Source: Mycolicibacterium rutilum | GTDB lineage: Bacteria > Actinomycetota > Actinomycetes > Mycobacteriales > Mycobacteriaceae | Assembly: GCF_900108565.1 (NCBI RefSeq) | Contig: NZ_LT629971.1 | Coordinates: 1,922,001-1,986,000, forward strand | Reading direction: 5' to 3' | DNA: 64,000 nt | Shown here: piece by piece, positions 41,443 through 49,313 of the stretch | How positions within the stretch are numbered: position 1 is the stretch's first letter | Layout: each line of letters starts with the position of its first letter | Made by a program: the position numbers and the translations under genes | Notes under the pieces: generated by a model | Told to the model about the DNA's origin: nothing | The model's database searches: none | What the model saw: only the letters and a program-made list of their open reading frames with translations

Positions 41443-42419
41443 ACCGACAGCGTGGCATGGAGCTCACGCATGCGATGCTCGTTAACCGGTGATAATGGCG
41501 AACCTATAGCCGTACTGGCGAATCGCATTACTGATGTGCTGAACGCCGCCAGGTACGCCGTCAGCTGGCTGTCATAGGCGCTCCAGCTGCCCTTGTTGAT
41601 CTGATTCGGGGAAAGCAGCCGACCCTGGCGGAAAAAGTCGGGACTGATGTACGGGTCACCGGGGCGCACTGACCGTGAGGCCACCTGATACATCACTTCG
41701 GTTTGCGCCTGCATCGGTGTCGCGACGGGTGACTCCGGATCGGCGATGTGGGCACCTGCCGCGAGGAGGCCTCTCAACCGCGCGGCACGCATCAGATCCT
41801 CCAGGGGGGCGGTGTTGCCCACAAGAGTCGGGTTCGCCGCTGCTTCTTCGGCGAAGCTGACCTCGAATGAGTGTGCGCGCTCATTGGCGGCTTCGGTGAA
41901 GATTCGGCTGGCTTCCGGATCTTTGTGAAATGCGGCGAATACTGCTGCGGTGCGCCGCATCTCAGTGTTCGAGGTGTCCAGGGCTTCGAAGCCGGAAACG
42001 CCCTGGAGGTCTCCCGCCATCGCGCCGATGTAAGGCACCAAGCTCCGGGCACAACTCCGCCAGAGGCCCGGATTTCCCGGCGTACCGGCGAGGGCATCTT
42101 TGTCATCGGCGATGAACGATGCGATAGCGTGCGCCGTCTCACCGGCACGGATCGCCGCAGCGGAATCCTCAGAGTGCGCGTCTTGCGGGATCCACGCGAA
42201 GAGTTCGCCGGCGCGGGCCCCGCCGTCGTCCCATGACGCCGCGACGATGTCCTGGAGGAAGGCCGGCCCGTCCGGGCCTGTGACCCGTTCGGCGATGGCG
42301 GCCGGGTCGGTGCTCGGTGGTAGGTCAGGCTCGCGGTTCGTCGTGCAAGCGGCGACCAAGCCGACCACGGCGACGACGACAACCAGCCAGCGAGCCGTGC
42401 GCGTATTCAGTCTGACCAT
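41439..42419 (-). CDS. ESX-linked lipoprotein paralogue 3 (divergent copy)
   Basis: 326 residues. Signal peptide with lipobox LVAAC (Cys25). Residues ~28-75 are almost identical to paralogue 2 (REPDLPPS.DPAAIAERV, AASWDDGGARAGELFAWIP), after which the sequence diverges but keeps the shared blocks NPGLWRS, EMRRTAAVFAAFHKD and YDSQLTAYL. The last ~40 residues are unlike the other copies, ending ...ELHATLSV. Predicted to be anchored outside the membrane. It follows paralogue 2 after 3 bp and overlaps the CMD gene by 4 bp. Function unknown. Confidence 0.85.
   Translation of the reverse strand: MVRLNTRTARWLVVVVAVVGLVAACTTNREPDLPPSTDPAAIAERVTGPDGPAFLQDIVAASWDDGGARAGELFAWIPQDAHSEDSAAAIRAGETAHAIASFIADDKDALAGTPGNPGLWRSCARSLVPYIGAMAGDLQGVSGFEALDTSNTEMRRTAAVFAAFHKDPEASRIFTEAANERAHSFEVSFAEEAAANPTLVGNTAPLEDLMRAARLRGLLAAGAHIADPESPVATPMQAQTEVMYQVASRSVRPGDPYISPDFFRQGRLLSPNQINKGSWSAYDSQLTAYLAAFSTSVMRFASTAIGSPLSPVNEHRMRELHATLSV
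42191..42362. repeat. Direct repeat shared by lipoprotein copies 3 and 2
   Basis: About 172 bp, matching 43139-43310 at a fixed offset of 948 bp with roughly eight substitutions and no indel. It covers the mature N-terminal region of each lipoprotein. Confidence 0.85.
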
Positions 42420-42422
42420 CCG

Positions 42423-43349
42423 TCACTGCCCGTCGGCGATCAGGCTGTAGGTGCTAGCGAACTGATCTATCGCGGCGTTGATCTGCGGCCACGGGACGAG
42501 ATAGACCCGGAGTTGGGCGCGGTAGATGCTCAGATCTTCTTCCGGTATCTCGTTGGGTGGCAACAGGCTTCCGTTTCGGAAGAACTCATCGTTGATATGC
42601 GGGTCGTCATCACGGGCAGTCAAGGACGCAACGCGATACATGACCACGGTTTCGGCGTACGTCGGGACGGGACGTGGGGCATCCGGATTTACCAGTCGAT
42701 CACCGGTCGCGACAAGGCTCCGGAGTCGAGCCGCCTGCAACAGGGCTTGTTGAGCATCCCCAGTGTCGGCTTGCAGGGGTTCGGTTACCGCTGCTTTGGC
42801 GAAGGCCTCTTCGTAGGTTTGTGCCTTGGCGTTGGCGGCGTCGGCCCAGGCGCGATCGGCCGTGCTGTCTTTCGTCATGGTGGCGAACAGCGAAGCTGTG
42901 CGGCGCATTTGAGATTCGGGACCCTCCAGCGGGGCAAAATCCGCGATTCCTTGGTCATCACCGACCAGGGCACCCTGATACGGGATCAAGCTGTCGGTGA
43001 ATGACCGCCATAGGGCGGGGTTGTCGGGGGTGTCCGTGATCGTGTCGCGTTCGTCTGCGAGGAACGCGGCGATTACATGTGCCGTCTGACCGGCGCGGGC
43101 TGCCACAGCAGGATCGTCCGAGTGAGCGTCCCGCGGTATCCACGCAAAGAGCTCGCCGGCGCGGGCCCCGCCGTCGTCCCATGACGCCGCAACGATGTCC
43201 TGGAGAAAGGCCGGCCCGTCCGGGCCTGTGACCCGTTCGGCGATAGCGGCCGGGTCGCTGCTCGGTGGTAGGTCAGGCTCGCGGTTCGTCGTGCAGGCGG
43301 CGAGCAAGCCAACCAAGGCGACGACGAAAACTGCCCAGCGGGCTGTCAC
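42423..43349 (-). CDS. ESX-linked lipoprotein paralogue 2
   Basis: 308 residues with lipobox LLAAC (Cys19). Same domain as copies 1 and 3 and as residues ~370-730 of the ESX-type substrate at the head of the operon. Shared blocks: WDDGGARAGELFAW, NPALWRSFTDSLIPYQ, QMRRTASLFATM, and DDDPHIN.EFFRNG..LPPNEI. GTG start overlaps the stop of paralogue 1 (GTGA). Predicted surface or periplasmic lipoprotein; not recognised as a named family. Confidence 0.85.
   Translation of the reverse strand: MTARWAVFVVALVGLLAACTTNREPDLPPSSDPAAIAERVTGPDGPAFLQDIVAASWDDGGARAGELFAWIPRDAHSDDPAVAARAGQTAHVIAAFLADERDTITDTPDNPALWRSFTDSLIPYQGALVGDDQGIADFAPLEGPESQMRRTASLFATMTKDSTADRAWADAANAKAQTYEEAFAKAAVTEPLQADTGDAQQALLQAARLRSLVATGDRLVNPDAPRPVPTYAETVVMYRVASLTARDDDPHINDEFFRNGSLLPPNEIPEEDLSIYRAQLRVYLVPWPQINAAIDQFASTYSLIADGQ
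42766..43175. repeat. Long direct repeat shared by lipoprotein copies 2 and 1
   Basis: 410 bp nearly identical to 43689-44098 (offset 923 bp, no indel, only a handful of substitutions), while sequence on either side is clearly more divergent. It looks like a recent gene-conversion tract. Confidence 0.9.
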
Positions 43350-44296
43350 TGGCCGAAGGCGATTCTGTTGTAGGTACGCGCGAATTGGGCTACCGCTTCG
43401 CTGATGCGCGGCCAGGGGGCAAGGTACACGGCGAGCTGGCTGTCGTAGATGCTCCAGTCAGTGTCCGGTATCTCGTTAGGCGGCAGAAGGTGTCCGTCAC
43501 GGAAGAACCCTTCATTGATATGCGGGTCGTCATCACGAGCGGTCAGGGACACTACCTGGTACATGATTCCGGTTTCACCGAGATTCGAGCTCGGCTTCGG
43601 TGACTCTGGATTCGCGAGGTAATGGCCGGTTGCGTTCAAACTTCGGAGCCGGGCTGCCCGTAGTAGGTCTCGCTGGGCGTCTCCTCTATCGGCTTGCAGG
43701 GGTTCGGCTACCGCTGCTTTGGCGAAGGCCTCTTCGTAGGTTTGTGCCTTGGCGTTGGCGGCGTCGGCCCAGGCGCGATCGGCCGTGCTGTCTTTCGTCA
43801 TGGTGGCGAACAGCGAAGCTGTGCGGCGCATTTGAGATTCGGGACCCTCCAGCGGGGCAAAACCCGCGATTCCTTGGTCATCACCGACCAGGGCACCCTG
43901 ATACGGGATCAAGCTGTCGGTGAATGACCGCCATAGGGCGGGGTTGTCGGGGGTGTCCGTGATCGTGTCGCGTTCGACTGCGAGGATCGCGGCGATTGCA
44001 TGTGCCGTCTGACCGGCGCGGGCTGCCACAGCAGGATCGCCCGAGTGAGCGTCCCGCGGTATCCACGCAAAGAGCTCGCCGGCGCGGGCCCCGCCGTCAT
44101 CCCAGGCGGCAGAGATGATTTCGCGAAGAAATCCTTGGCCGTCGGCGCCGGTGACCAGGTCAGCTATGGCCGCAGGGTCGGCGTTGGACGGCAAGTCCGG
44201 ATCCCGGTCCCGACTGCACCCCGACACGAGCCCGAAGAGCAGTAGACAGATTATGAGCGCTACACGAATTTGCGAGACGGACCCGGTGCGCTTCAC
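43346..44296 (-). CDS. ESX-linked lipoprotein paralogue 1
   Basis: 316 residues with lipobox VSGC (Cys27). Carries the same domain as the C-terminus of the substrate upstream: VTGADGQGFLREI, AAWDDGGARAGELFAW, LWRSFTDSLIPYQ, DPHINEGFFRDG..LPPNEI and SIYDSQLAVYLAPWPRI line up with LTGARGDDGQDFMMD, HEWNDDGKAAGGLFEW, LVKAFSNGLMPYQ, NPHIEDRFFDDEG and SIYDAQLTAAMAEHPRI there. GTG start overlaps the substrate stop by 4 bp. Confidence 0.85.
   Translation of the reverse strand: MKRTGSVSQIRVALIICLLLFGLVSGCSRDRDPDLPSNADPAAIADLVTGADGQGFLREIISAAWDDGGARAGELFAWIPRDAHSGDPAVAARAGQTAHAIAAILAVERDTITDTPDNPALWRSFTDSLIPYQGALVGDDQGIAGFAPLEGPESQMRRTASLFATMTKDSTADRAWADAANAKAQTYEEAFAKAAVAEPLQADRGDAQRDLLRAARLRSLNATGHYLANPESPKPSSNLGETGIMYQVVSLTARDDDPHINEGFFRDGHLLPPNEIPDTDWSIYDSQLAVYLAPWPRISEAVAQFARTYNRIAFGQ
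43689..44098. repeat. Long direct repeat, copy in paralogue 1
   Basis: Partner of 42766-43175 (see that entry). It encodes the stretch from the DDGGARAGELF block through the middle helices. Confidence 0.9.
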
Positions 44297-46485
44297 TCTT
44301 CGTACCCACCTGCTTGTCCGAGACTGGTGTTGAATCGCAGCATCATCGCCAAAATCCGCGGGTGCTCGGCCATTGCGGCTGTCAGCTGCGCGTCATAGAT
44401 GCTGATATCGGCGGTGCTGATGTCTTTCGGTGGCTTCAGGTTGCCTTCATCGTCAAAGAAGCGATCCTCAATATGAGGATTGCCTGCGCTGACGAACTGC
44501 GACGCAATGGTGTACTGCGCTTGTGTGTACTGGTGAGCGATCGATTGCTGGCTCGATGTTAGGCCGACGTCGGTGATGGCGCCGTCCCTGTCGAACTTGA
44601 TGTCGCCCGTGTCGGGCGGATCTCCGGCGAATGAATCGGCAAGTGCGTTGGTTACCAGGTCGCCTCCCGGAGCGTACGAGAAGACGCTGCGGAGAAGGTC
44701 CTTCTTGAGATCGTAAGCAGACCGCGCGTTCTCGGCTGCCTGGTCGGCATTCATCTCGCCGTTGCGAATATTCGACAGAGTCTCTTGACTGATACCACCG
44801 TCAATGACGCCCAGCATTCGGGCAGAAGCCTCAAGGTCGTCGACCCGGACGTCTCCCTTCGGAATGTTGGGGTTCTCTTTTGCGTAGTCAGCGAAGGATC
44901 GCTGTAGGTCCAATGCTTCTTGGTATGCCGCTCGGTTCCATTCCTTCGCCGCATCGGGCTGCGAGTCGATAACAGCGAATAGTCCTTTGGTTTTGTCCAT
45001 CGAGCCATGGAGGTCGTCGATCCGCTGGAAGGCCGTGTCGACCGAGGGCTGATCGGTGATCAACTCCTCCTGGTACGGCATCAGACCGTTGGAGAACGCT
45101 TTCACCAGTTCGGGGTTCATGTCGCCGATCTGACGGTTGCCGTCGATCGCCAGCAGGTCGTCGCTCTCGCGTCCCAGGAACTCCGCGTAGACGTTGGCGG
45201 TTTCGGCGGCGAACGGGCTCGTCGCGTCCTTCGTCCATTCGAACAGGCCGCCGGCGGCCTTGCCGTCGTCGTTCCACTCGTGGGTGCTGACATCCATCAT
45301 GAAGTCCTGGCCGTCGTCGCCGCGCGCGCCGGTGAGGTGGTCGTGGACGATTTCGTGATCACGGCCCGCTGAGTCGAAGATGTCCTGCAGAACGACGTCG
45401 TACTGCGGCCGCGACCCGTCGCCCGGCTGGCCGGTGCTCTTCTCGAACATCGGCGCGTCCATCATGCGGTCCGCCTTGCGCATCATCTCGCGATCGATCT
45501 CGGTGCCGGTCTGGAACTTCGCGTCGCCGTCCTTGACGATGGCCGCGATGTCCGACATCTGCCGGTCGGAGAACAATCCCGAAGACTTGATCGCGTCCTG
45601 CACGCTTTGCGGCAGGTTCTCGAACTTCCTGTCGCCCGAGGCGACTTCGCCGGTCTCGGCATCTGGGAAGTCGATGTCTTCGTTGGTCATCAACTGCCAC
45701 GAGTCACCGATGATCCGGCCGTGCTCCCCCAGCCGATCCTCGGCGGCTTTGAGGTCCTTGACGCTCATGCCCTTCTGCTGCGTCTGCATCTGGCTCAGAT
45801 ACGCGCTCTGCGCCGGTGACAGCGGTGTCGCGCCGGACATCTGGTCGGGTGTGATGCTGTCCAGCACGGACTGCACCCGGCCCGCGGCGTCCTTGTCGCC
45901 CTCCTTGAGCGCCTTCTCGACATCCTCCTCGGCCCGCTTCTTGATGTCTTCGGCGGCCTTGTCGTCGAGGACGTCGCCACCGCCGGCGAACTTCTGGTTG
46001 CCGAGCGCCTCGAACTCGCCTTTGAGCGCTCGGATGCGTTCGGCGGTGACATTCGACTCGGTGTTGGACTGCGTCATGATCTCCTGCAGCTGGGCCAGGC
46101 CCTTCTGCGCGATCACCATGCGGATGGTCTCGGCATTCTTGCCGGGCGGGACGCTGTTGGCAGCGTCGATCACCCAGGTGCGCAGCGCCTCGAGGTTGCG
46201 CCTGCCCGCGTCGACCGACCGCGCAGAGTTGTCGACCTCGGCGGTCAGACGCCGATCCAGGTCGGCCAGTGCACCGATCACTCGACGGTGTTCGGTGTTG
46301 ACGGCGCCGTAGTTGTCGGCCGCGCTGCCGGTCCACCGCGAGCCCGGTGCGGCGGCCTCCAAGTCGGTGGCCAGCGTGGTCAGCCGGCTGCTGTTGTCGT
46401 ACTGTTCGCCGGTCTGGGGGGTGCCTTCGCCATACGTCTGGCGCGCGCCGGACCACGTCGTGAGGAATGCGTCGATCGAACCCAC
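44293..46485 (-). CDS. EspA/EspE-type ESX substrate with TPR-like region (large head protein)
   Basis: 730 residues, no signal peptide, from a GTG at 46485. The first ~150 residues are an ESX-type helical hairpin with W51-T-G53 at the turn, like EspA/EspE- and Rv0026-type proteins annotated as 'TPR repeat region-containing'. Residues ~150-370 are highly charged and helical. Residues ~370-730 are homologous to the three lipoproteins downstream. Acidic overall. It is the first gene of the chain and is translationally coupled to paralogue 1. Likely exported by ESX; activity unknown. Another possibility is a structural ESX accessory rather than a toxin. Confidence 0.75.
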   Translation of the reverse strand: MGSIDAFLTTWSGARQTYGEGTPQTGEQYDNSSRLTTLATDLEAAAPGSRWTGSAADNYGAVNTEHRRVIGALADLDRRLTAEVDNSARSVDAGRRNLEALRTWVIDAANSVPPGKNAETIRMVIAQKGLAQLQEIMTQSNTESNVTAERIRALKGEFEALGNQKFAGGGDVLDDKAAEDIKKRAEEDVEKALKEGDKDAAGRVQSVLDSITPDQMSGATPLSPAQSAYLSQMQTQQKGMSVKDLKAAEDRLGEHGRIIGDSWQLMTNEDIDFPDAETGEVASGDRKFENLPQSVQDAIKSSGLFSDRQMSDIAAIVKDGDAKFQTGTEIDREMMRKADRMMDAPMFEKSTGQPGDGSRPQYDVVLQDIFDSAGRDHEIVHDHLTGARGDDGQDFMMDVSTHEWNDDGKAAGGLFEWTKDATSPFAAETANVYAEFLGRESDDLLAIDGNRQIGDMNPELVKAFSNGLMPYQEELITDQPSVDTAFQRIDDLHGSMDKTKGLFAVIDSQPDAAKEWNRAAYQEALDLQRSFADYAKENPNIPKGDVRVDDLEASARMLGVIDGGISQETLSNIRNGEMNADQAAENARSAYDLKKDLLRSVFSYAPGGDLVTNALADSFAGDPPDTGDIKFDRDGAITDVGLTSSQQSIAHQYTQAQYTIASQFVSAGNPHIEDRFFDDEGNLKPPKDISTADISIYDAQLTAAMAEHPRILAMMLRFNTSLGQAGGYEE

Positions 46486-46509
46486 CGTTCGATTATCCCA
46501 GCGCGCGGA

Positions 46510-48228
46510 CTACCTCGGTGCCACAAATCCGACCGGCCCCGACGCGATGCACACCGACAGCGCAGCGGTGTTCGCCGCGACCGTGATCGCGTCACCGGCA
46601 CCGGGTAGCCGGACGAACACCCGGTTCAGTCCCGGCCGCACCGGCACCTTGACCTCCGGTCCCTCCGACAGTGCCATCGTCATCGACCCGTCGCTGTTGG
46701 CCAGATAGTTGATCTCGGCGGTCCAGTCGGCAGGCAACAACGGACCGTCGAGCGGCATCCGCACCGGCGCATCGGGCTGGACCAGGTATCCGCAGTTCGG
46801 TGCCGGTCCCGGCGTGATGCTGCGTACCCAGGTGACCTTCGCGTCCACCACCCGACCTGCACTGTCGAGCATGCGCAGGTTCGTTGTCGCCGAGGCGAAT
46901 TCGGGTCGCTCCCGAACCAATGCGAACATGTGGCTGGCGCGGTTCTCCGGCCCCACCACCCGCTGCAAGACCATCGGGTCCACTTCCTGGTCGAGCATCG
47001 GCTCATCGGATTCCCGTGCGGCCGCGGCCAATCCGGCGACTGCGTGCTGCAGATACGGCTGCGCCGGGTTGTAGCGCCAACTGGTCAGGAAGGTCGCCGT
47101 CGAATACAGGCTGCTCGCGACGAACGCCGTCACCGCGACACCCACCGCGACCGTGCGCGCCCGCGACGCGTCCAGACACCGCGCGCGCTCCCGGTTCGGC
47201 GCGCACAGGCCCACCGCCGCCAACAATGCCAACACCACGACCAGATCCGGCAGATAGCGCAACGTCTGCGCCAGTTCGAGCGCGGTGAACCGCGACGACC
47301 GCATCAGATAGATCGGGATCTGGCACGCCACCGCATACCCGACCGCGACCGCCCACACCGCCGCGATCCGCTGCTTGCGCAGCACCGTCACCACGACCAC
47401 CGCCGCCAGCACCAGCCAGCCCAACACCATCACCGCGACCGGCGGCGTCCCCCACGGCGACGCCGGCGCCCACCGCTGCCACTCCCACGGGCCGCCGACA
47501 AGACCGGGCACGATGCCGTGCGTGATCGACCGTGCCAGCAGGTCGGTCGTCATCGCGATATCGAAGCTCCACCGCTTCTGGTCGACGACGGCCAGGTACA
47601 CCGCGACCCATGCCGCGGTGATCGCCAGCGCCGGCACCCACAACCGAATGCCCCTGCGCCACACCGACGCCGTCGACCACGCACCCGTCACGTGCCCGAG
47701 CAGCGCCACCACCGCGAACGCGACGAACGGGATCACCGCAGCCTTCTCGAAGAACAGCAACCCACCCAGGTAGACGACGAGGCCGGTGACCGCGTAGCGA
47801 CGGTTTCCGGTGCGCTGCAACAGGACCGCGTCGCCGCACACCCAGGCCAGCGCGGCCAGCATCGGCAGCGAGTTCAGTGCCGCGGCCCACCAGGCGAACC
47901 CCGGCACCGCCAGCGGCGTGAACAACGCAAACGTCAACGGCACCAACAACACCGGGCGCCAACCGAGGATCACGTGCAGCGCGCGCAACAGCGCCAGCGA
48001 CGCCAGCACCTGCAACACCAGCATGCTGATCGCCGCACCCGCCCAGTTCAGCGGCGCCAACCGGGTGATGCCGCCGGCGACGAGGAACGCCGCGGGCATG
48101 ACGTGACCGTCGTGATCGTCGAACAGGTACGCCGGCGACAGCAGGCTTTGTGTGCCCGCGCGCCCGATCAGGATCAGGTCGTCCCAGTAGAAGTAGCCGC
48201 CGAACGCCAGCACGGCGCGCACCGCCAA
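46510..48228 (-). CDS. Large polytopic membrane protein (Rv3635-like)
   Basis: At least 572 residues, with about ten transmembrane helices and a C-terminal extracytoplasmic beta-rich domain of about 190 residues. An early loop has a GGYFYWDDLILIGRAG motif with DD after the first helix, as in GT-C glycosyltransferases. That suggests a polyprenyl-sugar-using transferase for the envelope. The start is unclear: the frame is open to 48423 inside galE, and conserved residues begin around 48270, but the first usual codon is a TTG at 48228 inside the first helix. Sits directly after galE. Confidence 0.7.
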   Translation of the reverse strand: MAVRAVLAFGGYFYWDDLILIGRAGTQSLLSPAYLFDDHDGHVMPAAFLVAGGITRLAPLNWAGAAISMLVLQVLASLALLRALHVILGWRPVLLVPLTFALFTPLAVPGFAWWAAALNSLPMLAALAWVCGDAVLLQRTGNRRYAVTGLVVYLGGLLFFEKAAVIPFVAFAVVALLGHVTGAWSTASVWRRGIRLWVPALAITAAWVAVYLAVVDQKRWSFDIAMTTDLLARSITHGIVPGLVGGPWEWQRWAPASPWGTPPVAVMVLGWLVLAAVVVVTVLRKQRIAAVWAVAVGYAVACQIPIYLMRSSRFTALELAQTLRYLPDLVVVLALLAAVGLCAPNRERARCLDASRARTVAVGVAVTAFVASSLYSTATFLTSWRYNPAQPYLQHAVAGLAAAARESDEPMLDQEVDPMVLQRVVGPENRASHMFALVRERPEFASATTNLRMLDSAGRVVDAKVTWVRSITPGPAPNCGYLVQPDAPVRMPLDGPLLPADWTAEINYLANSDGSMTMALSEGPEVKVPVRPGLNRVFVRLPGAGDAITVAANTAALSVCIASGPVGFVAPR

Positions 48229-48271
48229 CTGCGCGACGATCAGCGCTGCGGCGGTGCGGGCGACCCAGGAC

Positions 48272-49249
48272 TTACCGCGGATACGCGTCCCCCGCTTGCC
48301 GGCGCGCGGTCCACGCCGACCGCACCATCTCCTCCAGCGAATGCCGCATCTGCCAGTCGAGGTCGCGGGCGGCCAGATCCCCGGAGGCGACGATCCGCGC
48401 GGGGTCGCCAGGCCTGCGCGCACCGATCTGAGGTTCGAAGTCGAAGCCGGTGACGTCGCGGATCGTCGTCATGATCTCGCGCACCGAGGTGCCGCTGCCG
48501 CTGCCGAGGTTGTACACGGGCTCGAGTGCCTCGCCGGCGTCGAGGCGCCGCGCGGCCGCGACATGCGCCAACGCCAGGTCCGCCACGTGCACGTAGTCCC
48601 GCACGCAGGTGCCGTCGGGGGTCGCGTAGTCGGCGCCGTTGATGCGCGGTGTCTCCCCGCGGCACAGCATGTCGAACACGACCGGGAACAGGTTGTGCGG
48701 ACTGACGTCGAACAACTCGGCCGAACCCGACCCCACCACGTTGAAGTACCGCAGGCTGGTGTGACGCAGCCCGGACGCCCTGCCGGCGTCGCGGATCATC
48801 CACTCGCCGATCAATTTGCTCACCCCGTAAGGGGATTCGGGGTTCGTCGGGGTCTGCTCGGTGACCAGGTCGACGTCGGGCGTGCCGTACGTCGCCGCGC
48901 TCGACGAGAACACCAGCTTGTCCGCGCCCGCGCCGTCCATCGCTTTGAGCAGCGTGACCATCGCCGAGACGTTCTGCTCGTAGGTGTGCAGGGGCCGCTG
49001 CACCGAGACGCCCGCGTACTTGAAGCCCGCGATGTGGATGACGCCGGAAACCTCGTGCTCGGCGAGCGTGCGGGCGACGAGGTCGCCGTCGAGCAGGGTG
49101 CCGCGCACCAGCGGCACCGTGGGCGGCACGAACTTCTCCAGCCCGGTGGACAGGTCGTCGAGCACCACGACCGGCACCCCGGCGTCCGACAACGCGCGCA
49201 CGACGTGCGACCCGATGTATCCGGCGCCGCCGGTCACCAGCCAACTCAT
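48272..49249 (-). CDS. galE: UDP-glucose 4-epimerase family (GalE)
   Basis: 325 residues from an ATG with agggggat upstream. Extended SDR: NAD-binding GGAGYIGSH (about 7-15), Ser of SSSAATYG and catalytic YGVSK (about 140), then a substrate-binding region with RYFNVVGS. Interconverts UDP-glucose and UDP-galactose or related sugars. Between a flippase-like gene and a GT-C-like gene, so probably part of a glycan pathway. Confidence 0.88.
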   Translation of the reverse strand: MSWLVTGGAGYIGSHVVRALSDAGVPVVVLDDLSTGLEKFVPPTVPLVRGTLLDGDLVARTLAEHEVSGVIHIAGFKYAGVSVQRPLHTYEQNVSAMVTLLKAMDGAGADKLVFSSSAATYGTPDVDLVTEQTPTNPESPYGVSKLIGEWMIRDAGRASGLRHTSLRYFNVVGSGSAELFDVSPHNLFPVVFDMLCRGETPRINGADYATPDGTCVRDYVHVADLALAHVAAARRLDAGEALEPVYNLGSGSGTSVREIMTTIRDVTGFDFEPQIGARRPGDPARIVASGDLAARDLDWQMRHSLEEMVRSAWTARRQAGDAYPR

Positions 49250-49313
49250 CTGATCCCCCTCGCTCGAGAACGGGGCCAGCATACGGATCGGCGCTGCGGA
49301 GGCCGCGTCGCGC

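Noticed and set aside
46930..48453. 507-codon plus-strand frame opposite the membrane protein
   Set aside because: Almost entirely Arg/His/Gln/Asp repeats, typical of the complement of a hydrophobic-protein gene; no protein character.
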